Part shown: positions 50,527 to 62,879 of the stretch, piece after piece | Layout: every line of letters starts with the position of its first letter | Position numbering within the stretch: position 1 is the stretch's first letter | Notes under the pieces: model-generated | Seen by the model: the letters and a program-made list of their open reading frames with translations, nothing else | The model's database searches: none | What the model was told of the DNA's origin: nothing | Program-made: the position numbers and the translations under genes | DNA from: Tetmemena sp. SeJ-2015 | Taxonomy: Eukaryota; Ciliophora; Spirotrichea; Sporadotrichida; Oxytrichidae | Direction: 5' to 3' | NCBI GenBank assembly: GCA_027382625.1 | Contig: JAJKFJ010021440.1 | Coordinates: 62,001-126,000 of the forward strand | DNA: 64,000 nucleotides

Positions 50527-53500
50527 ATGAGTTAAATCCTCGTAAGTTAAAATTAAACAAGAGTATTGATACTTAATTGATTTATGTAAGTTAGATCCCT
50601 AACAACGGTGGAAGGGTGAACATAGCTAATTCATCGCATTAGCTAAGTCAAAAACAGCAAGGACTCTTTTAGCTCAATCAAGGGGGCTCCTTCACTAACT
50701 CTAAAAATTCCACCTAGCAAAATCAAAACTCAAATCAACGAAATAATGTGCCCTCGTAACTCTCCTCCATTTAAGCTCAGGCCAAATTGCAAAAGAACCT
50801 TTTAGATCTCTCTCAGCAATAAAACTAAGTCTATATAAGGAAAAACTCAAAGGCAGCTGGCCCAAATTTCATTCAACCCACTTTGCAAATTCCTCAAGAT
50901 GATGGCACTAATCTCAGGTCACAATTATAGCACCAGTAGCAACAATAATTGAATTCAAGTTCTAATAAGAACAAGGCGCAAAATCAAAGTCTTATGATGC
51001 AGCAACTCTAAGATGTAGATCTATAAATTTATAGATAGATATTGAAATATAGTTAAATACAATTTTAATCATGAAATTAAAAACTCAAAGGCCCCTACCC
51101 AAAAATATGATGTCAATACAAATGCTTTACAGAAAAAGAAATCCACTTTTGTTGAGCATAACTAGATGGGCGACGGGGAAAGCCAAGAGTTTGAATTTAT
51201 GCCAAAGGCTTCTATAAGAACGCCTCAAAATGGAAAATAAAAAATTAAGGTCGATTCTCCTAAGAGATAGAAAAAGGAATCCTAATAAAGTGGATTCAAC
51301 TACAGCTTTAAGCAAAATAATGGCAAGAATTAGGATTTGAATTAGTCTAGTGCTGGACTTCTAAAGTCAGAAAAGAAATCTTTCAGAAAAAGCTAAATTA
51401 TAGATTAAGAAAACCAAAGTTGGATGCTTATTTATTAAAATTAAGTACTCATTTATAAAAGAATGGATTGCTAAATTGAAAAGCTGTTGCAGAAGAAAAA
51501 AGAAGGAAGATAAAAATCTTAAAAATGAAAATGAGTATAGCTCTGGAGAATCAGACACAGAGTTTGAAACTCCATATAGTGAGCTGACTTTCAAAGAAAG
51601 ACAAGATAGAGTAAAATATTTGTGGCACAGAACTATTCTTAAAGCCAAGGGAGCAGCCCATATTTTGGCAAAGTTTGGAGAGTTGAATAAGAAGATTTAT
51701 CTTTATGGTGCTGCTAGGAAAGGTGAGGAACCGGAGGATCCTAATGCAATTATGATAAAGAATAGAAAGTGTATTATTCTTCCTGATGACAAAATGAAAG
51801 CATATTGGAATTTGATTATAACCTGTCTGTTACTCTATACAGCCTCTTATGTTTTTTTTATTATTTAATACTTCTGCATCATTAATTTTTATTTGTTCCG
51901 TTTAGAATAGCTTTCGTAGACGATAACACAACGGAGATGATAGTATTCGATACTTTAGTAGACTCTATCTTTTTAACAGATTGTATTCTGAGTTTTTTCA
52001 CTGCCTTAGAAGATCCTAAAGTTGGAATAGAAGTCAGGCATTCCAAAATAGCAGTGGTTTACATAAAATCTTGGTTCTTTATAGATGTGATGTCTTGCTT
52101 ATAATTGAAATTTATGCGATTATAATAAAATTAACTTCCCAATGCAACTACTTGAACTCTATCTGTAATCTTCTTAGAGTGGAGGATCCAAGAAGTCTCA
52201 AACTTCTAGTGTTAAGCTTTTGAGACTTACTAGGCTTCCAAGACTTTATAGATTGGTGAGATTACTCAGAATCTTTAAGATAAATTCTCCAACTAGTTAT
52301 TTTATGTTGAAAGATGTTGAGGCTATTCAGGCATAATAGTTAAATGAGAAGACTTATGGATGCCATAAAAATGAATGCTGGAATAATGAGAATGATCAGC
52401 GTTACAATCACTGTATTTTTCCTAGTTCACTTAATAGGATGCATTTGGTTCCTAAGCGCCAAGCTAGATGACTTTAATCCTGACACCTGGGTGGTGAGGT
52501 TTGGATATCTAGACTTTGATTCTGGTGCACAGTTAAATTTCTTTATAGAGTGAGTGAATTTAACCTGCATAATTAAGTAAGTATCTTGCTTCAATTTACT
52601 GGGCCCTATAGACCCTAACAACTGTAGGATTTGGAGACATTAGTGCGAAGACTATAGCTGAGAAGATCATAGCCATTCTGTGGATGATTTTTGGAGTTGG
52701 CTTCTATTCCTTCACAATTGGTAATCTGTCCCAAATTATTGCATCAATTGATACCTAGTCAGCAATATTATCTCAAAAATTATCTATACTTCAAGAGTTC
52801 GCAAAACGCACTAACCTTCCAACCGATGTCATGTTTAGAATCAGAAGACATTTGGAGAATAACAACAAACACCACATCATTCAATTTATAGGCACTCACT
52901 CAGAATCTTAGTATTTATTTTAACACCAAAATAACTTAGAGGAGTAAGAAAAGCTTCTGAATGATCTTCCAGCAGCTCTAAGAAGTGAAGTCTTAAAGCA
53001 TACGCATGGAGAAATCATTCAGAAGATAAACTTCTTCAGAGATAAAGATCCTGATTTCTTGTGGGCTATTCTCCCTGCTCTCAGACCCATCAAGCTTTTA
53101 CCCACAGATGTACTGTACACTTAATTTAATTGCTAAAATGTTTAGCCTGAATTAATACTTAGGGAGATCACTCAGATGAAAGTAATTCCATATTCTTATT
53201 ATTATTAACATGGTTTGTAGTATACTTCATTAAGAAGGGTAGAATAAAGTTGTACATAGACGTGAATGAAAATAATCCAGATGCCTCTGAACCCCTAAAT
53301 ATTGCTTTTATTGCTTATGTGGAAGGTTCTTACTTTGGTGACTCCGATATCTATTTCTAATAGTTTCCACCTGTAATTAATTATTAAAATGACTTCAACT
53401 TATATAGGCTAATGAGCAACAAGAAAATAATGATGACTCTAATCTTGCACTGTCCATAACGAAACCAAACTAGATACTCTCTAAAACTGATGATTCCAGC

Positions 53501-54284
53501 AAGGGGAGAGACTCTACCGCAGTTGCAGACACTGAGTGTCACTTGCTAGTCCTAAATAGAAAGGATTTAATTGCGCTAGGAGAGGACTTTGAAATAATCA
53601 GTTAAGAAATGAGGGAAATTGCAAATGAGAGAAAGAAGAATCATGAGAGACTGATTACTGAAGCACTCGCTGAGCATTTTTAGAGCCTCAAAATCCTTGC
53701 ACAAGCTAGAGGGGAGCAATTTATTATGCCTAAAAACGCAACACCAAAAGTAACAATTTTCAAAGCATCATAATTTTAGACTCTTATGATACAAGGATCA
53801 CTAATAATAGTTTAAACTTTACTTTCTAGAATATAGAAGTTTATCATCTGGCCTTGGTTCTCCTATATTGAATGGAAGGTAAGATATGATGACAACAAAC
53901 AATAATGGAGGATCAGGGGGACAGCCTCGAGGTGGAATGTTCTCAGACGCTCTACATAAGCTTAATTCAAACCAAAGATAGCCATCGTCAATTCAAGGGG
54001 CTTAAAATCCAAAACTCTAGCAAAAAGAACAGCAGGTAGAGAATGCCAAAAATGAGCTTGAAAAGAAATAAAAGCACTTCAGAGAAGACTATAATTAGAC
54101 TCTCGTCAATTTCCAAAACAATATGAATTTCCTGTCAATTCATGCTGATGAAATCAATGGACTATTCACAAGGTACCAAGACTAAAGATCTAGAATTATG
54201 ACTACAATGACCTCAATGAGAGATTAAGCCTAACTTTTGAAGAATAAGTAAGAAATCCACTATTTAACGAGCTTATAGTTCTGA
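50527..54284 (+). CDS. Voltage-gated K+ channel with cyclic-nucleotide-binding domain (channel 2)
   Basis: Paralogue of channel 1. N-terminus is Q/N/S-rich (GGRVNIANSSHQLSQKQQGL, LQHQQQQQLNSSSNKNK), then FRKSCCRRKKKEDK, LKAKGAAHILAKFGELNKKI, S1 LLLYTASYVPFRIAF, S3 VVYIKSWFFIDVMSC, S4 RLTRLPRLYRLVRLLRIFKM, S5 VTITVFFLVHLIGCIWFL, pore YWALQTLTTVGFGDISAKT, S6 GVGFYSFTIGNLSQIIA, C-linker LPTDVMFRIRRHLENN, CNBD YFIKKGRIKLYIDVNENNP and YVEGSYFGDSDIYF, RKDLIALGEDFEIISQEMRE, and a coiled-coil tail KNELEKKQKHFREDYNQ to TGA 54282-54284. Filter is VGFGD instead of VGYGD. At least eight IESs. Confidence 0.93.
51388..51485. other. 91-bp IES in channel 2, pointer AAAAGCT
   Basis: AAAAGCT at 51388-51394 and 51479-51485. 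Excision joins KKSFRKS to CCRRKKKEDKNL in frame. Confidence 0.85.
51850..51900. other. IES in channel 2 S1-S2 region, pointer TGTT
   Basis: TGTT follows TA at about 51849-51852 and recurs just before CCGTTTAGAATAGC at about 51895-51898. Excision gives LLLYTASYVPFRIAFVDD, collinear with LLLYTSTYMPYRICF of channel 1. Confidence 0.75.
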
Positions 54285-54491
54285 TATATTGAAGGGAAGC
54301 CTTGACATGATAGTTGATAATATGAGTAAACAGAAAAACTGAAGGCAAGAGTCGTAAGCATTTGGAATTTAAGAGTGATCTCAGATCAATATTTTTTGTA
54401 AATTATCTAACTTTACTTATCTAGTTGAAGCAGTTTAAATTTTTGTATGAAATAAAAAGAGAAAAAAACTTAGATGACTAACTATTGACCA

Positions 54492-57400
54492 TCAATTTAA
54501 GACATTTTTTCTGATTTATATTTGGTTTTTTCTTGAATGTTTTCCACTTAGCTATGGCTAAACCTCCTCCTAAACTTGAGGGGCCTCTTCAACTTTCCAC
54601 CTTTCATCAACAACTCTCCTCCTATCCATAATTTTCTTGGCAACCTCTCTTACTACCAGCAGCTATTTATGCTTGGTTCTTCTCTTTAACTAATCATGCT
54701 CATCTTCCAATTAGTCTTGACCTATTTCAAGAGTTTTCTTAATCGCTATATGCTTTGGCTCTCTCAACTCTTCTCTGAGTGTATCACATCCCCTTATAAG
54801 ATTTATCAAGCTATCTTTCTTTTCTTGAAGTCTCTTTTTCATTTCAGTTTCTCCTGTGTTAGTCTCATGCTTATCAGCCTTCGTCATCTCAAAGTAATCT
54901 CTATATCTCTGAATTACTTTTTACGACTAAGTTTAATCGGTCCTTGACTTAAGTTTGCTCAATTATTGTTGTTGAGGCAAGCTGCTGAAGTTTTATTTAT
55001 CAAAACTTTAAATAGCTGAGTTTTAAATAGGTGGCAAGCCTTAAAATGAGTCTAAGAGCAGCTTTTATTTACTATTTATTCTCTAGAGAGCTTGGTTTAT
55101 TTATAATCCTAAGTCATTTCCTTCCTCGATGGCTCTCTATTAGAGGCCTTCTATCTCTTTAGACTTATCAGCAAAGAATATTTTCTTTGGGCTTGAAATT
55201 TATCCATCGTTTTCTATTGATGTCTAATAGTAGTGCTCCCTTTGATCGTTAATAAGTTTTTAAGACACAAATGGCTTATAGCTTGGTGGCTTCTTTTTCT
55301 CAAAGTTGTTAATTGCAGTTACTGATTAGTACCTTATATTATTTTTCAAGGCCTCTGTGGCTTAATTCTTCTAGAGGAAGCTTAAATTAGAGTAGGAATT
55401 GGAAATTTGTAAATTTCTTTCTTGATTTTGTTAGACAAAGGATGATTGGATATCCTATGCAGTAATAGTAGGATCGACGAATGAATTTTTCCCTTGTTGC
55501 TAATTGAAAAGTTGAGAGTTGTTCTAAAAAAAGAGTGAAGTGTTTTTATTTGGAAGGATCATAGATTACTGCGACTAAAAAAGAGCTCGTTGCTTTTCCT
55601 TTTGCTCTATACATGCCTCTATATAGTTCATCATTTCAAAAGGGCTAAAAAATCCCTTCTTTTGTACCTCCTTCTTCTATTTCTCTCTTATAAGTAATAA
55701 TTTAGAACAAAAATTAACTTTCAATGAATTCATTTATTGGTAGACGGAAACTAGAATACGATTGTTGCCTCCATTTCTATGTTAAAGGTGTCTCGTTATT
55801 AACTTTAGCTTGTCTTTAGGATTAGCTACCGAGAGTCTTATACTTATAATCAAGCTAGGTCTAAATTACTTATTGGAGTTGCTTCTCATGTTTGTTTTAC
55901 TTTAACCCAGATAAGCCTCTGAATGTATTTTGTTTATTCAAGCTCTTTTACAACTTTTTATTTTTAAAGAATAATTACAGAATAAATTAAACTAGAAGTG
56001 GAGTTCATCTAGATGCATTTCAGAAGGGTCATTTGTATTAGCATCTGCCTAATTATCCTAAATAGATTGTTTGGGCTCTTTTATAGGAGATAGATTTTAA
56101 GGCAAGTTTTCTTCTTTAATCTTGGCCTGACTTATTTCGCTATACCAATCCTCTTCTTCGTTCTCAGTTTGATAACTTACTTTTCTAAATTGAGAATAGC
56201 TCTTTGGATTTGGGGAGGCAATTTTTTTAATTTAAATGAATCATCAATCCACTTTTAGTTAATTTTGCTTTATACCTTTGACTTAAGTATAGCATTATTC
56301 TTAGAATCATCAAGCAATTCTATATCTATCTCAGTTTTATTCTTCTTCTCTTGTTCCCTTGCCCTCAATTTATTAGATTGAATCTCTTCTTACATAGCAA
56401 CCACGTTGGCAATTCTGTCTTGGATATTTTTAAGTTTCTTTCTGTTGCTCACGCTCAGAGATTGCTGAATACTCTTTACTAGAATACGACTCACTGACTG
56501 TAGCTCTCTGGGCGAAAGTCTGAACATTGCTAGGCCCAGATTTTTATCGAATACTCGTTTTGAGTAATCTATTTCCTACTTCTAGAGAGAAGTATCTTAA
56601 AAATTCTTATCTTTAAAGAAAACTAACTATTCACATAATGAGATGATCTTGATTCATAAAACTGGAGTCGAGAATTGGATCAGAGGTTATCATATCTTTA
56701 AGCTCTTACATACTTGTATCTATACCTTCCTGCAAGTCCCTTTGAACTATATTTGGCAGTGATTACTAATACCTGGCTGAATGCATGGGAAAAAGAGATA
56801 TACTCCTTAATTTATAATTCAAAATTAAGTGAGATTAAGCTTAAGCATTTCAAGAATTCACTTCTCTTCCATCAACATTGTTTTTCATGAAGAGCTATTT
56901 ATCGAATCCTGTTTTATTTTAAGAATCCACTCTTTAGAACTAAGTTAAAACTAATCATCTTATACTGATAAAAAAACAACTAAATTTATTGAGCGAGGTC
57001 TTATTTAGGAGTCTAATTTTTTACCCTCAAAAGAGAATAAGACTTTTTATTGTGCTCTCTCTATATTATTTTATCTTAAACCTTTTTGAGAAATCCTTTT
57101 TCTTTATCAACTCCTTAGTTTTAAGCAATAAATTGCAAAAATAGTAAGTTAGTTTGCTTATCGCTAATTTTTTGGTGAGGAACTTTAGTCAATGACTGGC
57201 TCGCTAATGCTCTCAATTTGGCTCTTTGAATAAGCCTTGAGTAGCTTTTAATTTGCCATTTTAATATGAGCGTCTGGCAGAATCAACTTAACTTTCTTTT
57301 TGGGGCTGTTCTTATCACTAATTTAAGTAGGAGCAGAATCTTATGCATCTTCACTGTTTGTTATTTAATTTAAGAAGTAAGCTCGCCATTTTTTACCTGT

Positions 57401-57795
57401 TTTATTTGATAGTTATATCAAAAGTGTAGAGAATATTTATAGATATCTATCAACTAATCATCACGCATCCATAACCCTCTTCTAATACAAATTTTATTCT
57501 TCAAATTCTCAATTGCAAACAAGTTTTAATAGAGGAAATTAATTTTACAGATAAATCATTTGGTGAAACTTTGGCTAGTATGACTGCTGCTGGTCTTAAA
57601 TCATAATTGATAGCACTCGAATCCAATAAATCTTATTTGCAAATCATTTTCATCTTATAATTAATAATAATCTAAATTTTAAGATTTGGAGTATATCCAA
57701 AAAGAATTTGTACTATTTAGCATCAGAAAACATCACAGTACACTCACCTTAGACTATTGAAAGTAGGTATTATACTTTATCTCTTCTGTTTTCAT
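54492..57795 (-). CDS. Long coiled-coil protein of unknown function
   Basis: Start MKTEEIKYNTYFQQSK at 57795. N-terminal region has VMFSDAKQYKFFLDILQ, INYDLRPAAVILAKVSPNDL (57590), KNKICIRRGLWMRDDQLIDI (57470), GKKWRAYFLNQITNSEDAQD, KVKLILPDAHIKMANQKLLK (57250), LSPRELQSVSRILVKSIQQS, KKNKTEIDIELLDDSKNNA, then a disordered Q/S stretch (FSPFEMMNYIEACIEQKEKQ, KPPSYKPFVSQKLINDQREH) and a C-terminal coiled coil GETEMKKRLQEKKDSLINLI, EELREPKHIAIKKTLEIGQD, REVAKKIMDRRRVVDERWKV, ending TGA 54492-54494. An IES-split gene; family not recognised. A ciliary or cytoskeletal role is plausible from the coiled coil only. Confidence 0.6.
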
Positions 57796-57849
57796 ACTCA
57801 CAGACTCTCTGAAGACTATATAGTTATATTAATTTAATTTATAATAGAA

Positions 57850-60563
57850 ATGGAAAAGACCCAAGAAAGTGAAAATTAATCATCAGCAAATACTAATGCA
57901 ACCCAGTCATCTAGCAACTAGAGCAGTGGTGACTTTCTCAACGTAGGATCCCCCTCGAAGCAAAAGATGAAGAAGGTCCAATAGCATTAAAATATGATAG
58001 GAGGAGAAGATTCAAAAGAAGGCTAAGATAAATCGCTTTTATTTAGCTTGTAGTTACAATAAGTTTGTAAGATAAAGAAATCAGAGGAGAAATTGGAGAA
58101 GAGTACTACAGTCAAAATTAGATGAAAAAGATGTTTTACGATCTTGAGCACACTAACAATTACCACAAACTTCATTATAATCTTTGATGTGTTAATTGTG
58201 TTTCAAATTACCACACTAAGCGCTTAAATAATGTACCTCTAAGAGGAAATTTGGTGATCAATTACAGAAACTATGTGCTTGCTAAGGATCACAACAACAA
58301 TATCCTGAAGAAAGATGTAACAAATGTGCTTGTGATTTGCACTGGTGGAACATTTTGTATGGTGAAGACTGACCGCGGATACATGGTCTAGAAGGGACTA
58401 GGCCAGAGACTCAAGTCCTATCATTCAATCATTTATTCTATAGAGTGATAAATTATTACAAACTATTGATTCCTTTTATGATAGGGAATATGCAGAGGCA
58501 AACAACTTGAAAGAAGATGAGCTTGTAACTCCTGAAACTCCTTATAAAAAGAGAGTGAGGTTTACCATGCTAGAGTTTGATGAACTTATAGACTCAAGCA
58601 ACATGATGATATCTGACTGGTAGAAAATGGCTGTTACTATTGAGTAAAACTTAGTAATAAAATATATTTGACCTGGCTAATAATCATTATGAACTATAGA
58701 GACTATGATGGGTTTGTTATTCTTCATGGTACTGATACTATGGCTTACACAGCCTCTGCCCTATCTTTCATGCTTGAGAACTTGAACAAGTCTGTGGTTA
58801 TAACTGGCTCTCAGATTCCTCTATCCGAGCTGAAGAATGATGCAGTTGACAACTTACTAGGGTCTCTTTTAGTGGCTGGCCATTTCTAGATCTCTGAAGT
58901 CATGATCTTCTTTGCAAACAAGCTTCTTAGAGGAAACAGAACTCAGAAAGAGAGCACCAGTGACATGAGTGCCTTCTGTTCTCCTAATTTCCCAGCCTTA
59001 GGTACTTTTGGAGTTGATTTCGATATTTCAAATTGTGATACTTTATCTATTGAAATAATATGAACTGGGATTAAACTCAGCGCTACATGTTTGAGGGAAA
59101 GATGACGTGCTTTTTGAACATGTCCAATAATATCTCGCTTATTAGTATTTCTCCTCTCTTTAACTGTAGCATTATCGAGAGTACTCTGGATAAATCTCAA
59201 GGTGTGATCATTTAAGCTTATTCAATTTAAAAAAGAGAGCCATATGATCGAATGATCTTATATTTTATGGAATGGGAAATATACCAAACAAGTCGAAAGA
59301 GCTGCTTGATCTTATAAAGAAGGCAATTGAGAAAGATGTCATAGTAGTAATTCTTACCTAGTGCCACAAGGGCGGAGTGAATGATCTCTATGAAGCTGGA
59401 AGATCTCTGACTGAATTAGGAGCAGTACTTGGATAAGATATGACTCTAGAGTCTTGCTATGCCAAGCTTTCTTACCTATTGGGCAAGGGTTATTCAATTG
59501 AAAAAGTTAAGAAGATGCTGAGTAAGAGTTTAAGGGGTGAGCTAACTGATCTCAAAAAAGAAGAGAAGATGTAAAAAGTCATCATACTATTGCATTTAGA
59601 ATAATGTTTTCACTTAAGAATAGCAAACTGGTAGAAGCTATTGCAAAGGTACTGAAAAGTGATGAGGCAAGTGACTACAAGTTAATAGCGAATACTCTTG
59701 AGCCTGTACTGGTTAATTCGATTGCAAGTACTGGAGATATTGAGCAGCTAAAGAGACTCAAAGAATAGAATGTCAATTTCAACACAGTAGATTATAGATC
59801 AAGATCTGCTCTACACGTTGCTTGTCTTAAAGGTATATTTTAAGGAATATCACATTTAAGATAAGGTCATCTTGAGATAGTTAAATTCTTAATCAAGGAA
59901 AATGTGAACTTAGACAAGATGGATGCTACAGGTTGCTCTCCTCTATACCATGCAATAAGAAAATGTCACTCAGGTATAGCCGCTCTTCTCTATTTGAAAG
60001 GAGCTTCTGTTCATTCACCACCAGAGAAACTTGCAAAACTTCTTTGTATTTGTGGATTCAGAGGAACAACTTCTATTATAAAGTTGCTAAATGATTGCGA
60101 GGCAAACATTCAATAATTTTATTTTATTCAAGTTTCTGACTACGACTACAGAACAGTGGCACATTTAGCAGCAGCCGAAGGCCACACTGAACTTCTTCTC
60201 TATTTAATCAATGAGACAAATTTCGACTTCTCTCTCAAGGATAGATGGGGCAAGACCCCTCTCGATGAAATATCAGATCCTGCTATTAGAAGAGACTTTG
60301 AAGTTGCACTAGCTCAAAGAATAGTTCGCAAGAGAAGGAATAGTTCTTAAGGGAGATCAATCGATGGTCAGGGAGGTAAAATCGTAGTAACCACCAACTT
60401 CAAGTCTGGTTAAATTGAAGCAGATTTAGCTAAGGGCCTAATTGACACAAAGCAACAAGAATTAATAAGCTTGCACTTTGATTTTGCTAAATTATTAGAA
60501 GTCTTAGACCTTATAAATCAGTAGAAAATAGGTAAAAAGCATATTGAGCCAAAGAATGAGTGA
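57850..60563 (+). CDS. L-asparaginase (type I-like) with C-terminal ankyrin repeats
   Basis: Hydrolyses asparagine to aspartate and ammonia; architecture like eukaryotic [24 protein letters not shown] opens a Ser/Gln-rich extension of about 150 residues. Catalytic region: [20 protein letters not shown] (first Thr motif TGGT, 58340), [20 protein letters not shown] (second Thr motif HGTDT, 58725), [20 protein letters not shown] (58790), [37 protein letters not shown] (59260), [18 protein letters not shown]. Ankyrin repeats: [72 protein letters not shown]. Stop TGA 60561-60563. At least six IESs; only 54 bases separate its ATG from that of the divergent upstream gene. Confidence 0.93.
58024..58076. 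other. 44-bp IES in asparaginase gene, pointer TAAGATAAA
   Basis: TAAGATAAA at 58024-58032 and 58068-58076. Excision joins SKEGQDK to [19 protein letters not shown] in frame. Confidence 0.85.
58158..58215. other. 48-bp IES in asparaginase gene, pointer AATTACCACA
   Basis: AATTACCACA at 58158-58167 and 58206-58215. Excision removes a TGA and joins LEHTNNYH to [17 protein letters not shown]. Confidence 0.9.
59830..59867. other. 33-bp IES in ankyrin region, pointer AAGGT
   Basis: AAGGT at 59830-59834 and 59863-59867. Excision restores the canonical ankyrin sequence [18 protein letters not shown]. Confidence 0.9.
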
Positions 60564-60640
60564 GACTACCCAAGAGAGAGAGGTAATGTTATTCTCAAGA
60601 ACATACCAAAAACCTTATTAACAAGTCATTCCATTAGATT

Positions 60641-61752
60641 TCAGATTTTTAATTCAAAAACATCAAACTATACTTTCCTTTATTTCTAACTATCTTTTTA
60701 ATTGAAGTTATGACCGCTGTTGTTTACTTGATCAAATTATGGCTCTTCAATGTAATCTTCGTTTGAAGACTCATAGTTTTGAGGCCTCTTTAAAAGATTA
60801 AAATAAGATAAAAATTGGATTTTTCATAACGTTCTTTTTCTAGAAGAAGTTTGATTGCATGTTGTTGCTGTGAGCTTAAGCGGTGTTTGCTGGTTCTCCC
60901 ATGAGAGAGCTTTTAATATTGTTGAAATTATTGGCTGCCTCTACTTTTGCTGCCGCTTAATTTCTCTATGGGACTGGCTATGGCTCATTCTATTCCTTCA
61001 GTTTGCGAGAGTAGCCCTCCTTAAGTCTGTTGATCAAGCTTACAATCTAAATTATGATATTTATCAGATATATTCTTCCTTCGAAGGTAAAAATAGATAT
61101 TGGTGAGTTTGCTTACTTGTTTTCTGGGGATTTGTTTTGGATCGAAGTATTGAAATTACAGGATAAAATTTAAATTGATGTTAGAACTCTATCATCTATT
61201 GCTTGCTATTTGTCTTAAAAATTGAAATATATATATATATGATGAGATGAATTTGAGAAGAGTTTTATATTCTAATAGACAAGCAATATAATTTTAGTTA
61301 AATAAATATAAATAAAATTATTTCGTGAGTAGTAGGCTTCTGTTACGAAAAGATGAGAAGCAATATCCTCAGAACTTGATTTTTGGAGCATATTGGTTTC
61401 TAGATTGATCTCGTGGTAAAAACGTTCTCTCTCACTCGAAGTAAAGTGATACACGATAGTTATTTTTGGAGGCATAAACTTTAGCAGGAACTGAGTCGGC
61501 ACTGATGGAAGCAAAGACCCTGACATTGAAAGCGCTGCTAAGTCCACAAACTAAACAAATATTATCACTCAGGTTACAATATATAAAATAAATCAAAAAT
61601 GGGATATATAGAGAGGGCTTAAAATTTCATGATAATCTCTCCTCACTCTCTTAAAATACTACTATCTTGTTAAGCATTTTTGTAGCAGGAATAAAAAAGG
61701 AGAGCCAAAAATCCAATTTCTATCTTACCTTAGCTGATTAAGCTGCACTCAT
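60641..61752 (-). CDS. Possible CEP19-like protein
   Basis: Probable start MSAAQSAK at 61752, then an intron or IES (begins GTAAGA). Core segment at 61300-61545: LAALSMSGSLLPSVPTQFLL, KFMPPKITIVYHFTSSERER, INLETNMLQKSSSEDIASHL, FVTEAYYSRNNF. The FxPPKIxxxYxxxxxxRxR pattern and HLFxxEAYY block resemble the centrosomal/ciliary protein CEP19, a tentative call. A Q/S-rich middle (LDQQTQGGLLSQTEGIEQAI, RTSKHRLSSQQQHAIKLL; 60860-61060) and the tail NYESSNEDYIEEPQFDQVNN to TGA 60641-60643 follow. A + strand ORF at 60855-61106 with apparent membrane segments is antisense of the Q-rich part. Confidence 0.5.
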
Positions 61753-61944
61753 TATTTTAAATCTGATAAATTTTTTATTTTTATAAATTATCCCTCTTTC
61801 GATAAAACTGCATTAATTATAATTTGTTCTTGAGAAAAGTTTCGAAGAAATTTGATAAAGTTAAAGATTTTCTATATTTGTATAACTGAATAAATAGTTA
61901 AAGTTTTAATGCTGGATTGAATTACACCCTCATTAATCCTATGA

Positions 61945-62780
61945 TCACAGAATTAACTGTTCTTCTTCTTGCATGGCTCCATTTGGATCCTCTTCTCCTT
62001 CTTCCATCTCCTCCAAATCGTTTGCATTTGCAGTACCTATGAAGTTACCTTACATGTCATATATATTTCCATCAGGGTCCATCAAGAACTCCTGATCCTC
62101 CCCTTCAATTTATATCCTCCTCATCACTATATTATCCTTAATATATACACTCTCCTCCTCTTCATCTCCTGGTGCGCCACCCATGGAATTGTGCTGCTAT
62201 GAAACAAGAACGTCCTCCATGCCGCTGTTGATTTGATCTCCATCTTCCTCGTTTTAGAATTGGTCGATATTCTAGTGCTGCATGAACTAGTCATTTGGGA
62301 ACTGCTATTGAGAGTCGAAATTTTGATATGGGTTTTAATTGTCATCTCCAAGATCTAGCAAGTCCCCACCGTTAAATATTTCGACTCTTATGGCTGGTCG
62401 TAGTTTTTAAATTGATCGAATGGATTTTGAGAGGGTGCTGCATAGTGCTTGCTGTCGAGAGCATCTTCATTCTCTGATTCGAAGTCTACCATATCAAGCA
62501 AGTTATCATGCTCCTTTTGCTTTTAGTTTAATCTAATACGAAATGACATTTAATGGTAAGATGATGATAGTTCTAAATTTGAGTGTTTTGAATAACTCCT
62601 CCAATGTTAACGACTACGCTTGGGGGCTGTTGAAAGTAGATCTCCTCCTAGTGATTGATATTGTTACCTCCTGAGAAGTTCTACTCAGCTGCCTCTTGGA
62701 CTTAGGGCGAGTGGCTAGGTGCAAAGTTCTGCACGTAACTATCTTTTACTGATATCTTAATTTCTCATTGACTTAAATTT
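61945..62780 (-). CDS. Acidic Gln/Asn-rich protein
   Basis: N-terminal segment KISVKDSYVQNFAPSHSPQV, GGNNINHQEEIYFQQPPSVV and VNIGGVIQNTQIQNYHH (62575-62765), then an IES and SFRIRLNQKQKEHDNLLDMV, DFESENEDALDSKHYAAPSQ. A 35-bp IES is removed to give DQFNGGDLLDLGDDNQNPYQ, then QFMQHQNIDQFQNEEDGDQI, GDEEEESVYIKDNIVMRRIQ, DGNIYDMQGNFIGTANANDL and an acidic tail to TGA 61945-61947. Composition is that of a clathrin light-chain-like or adaptor linker, but there is no firm homology. Start codon not resolved. Confidence 0.55.
62372..62412. other. 35-bp IES, pointer ATTTAA (minus strand)
   Basis: TTAAAT on the plus strand at 62372-62377 and 62407-62412. Removal shifts frame from QNPFDQF directly to NGGDLLDLGDD. 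Confidence 0.75.
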
Positions 62781-62879
62781 GGAGGTAAAAAAGCTAGGAT
62801 TTTAAAATTTAATAAAATTTGTTAATGAGACGCCATTCCAAGTTATTTCATGCATTTATTTCTTTTATTTTCTGAAAGT

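Noticed and set aside
60855..61106. + strand membrane-protein ORF
   Set aside because: Antisense of a Gln/Ser-rich minus-strand segment that lies between two well supported minus-strand coding pieces of one gene.
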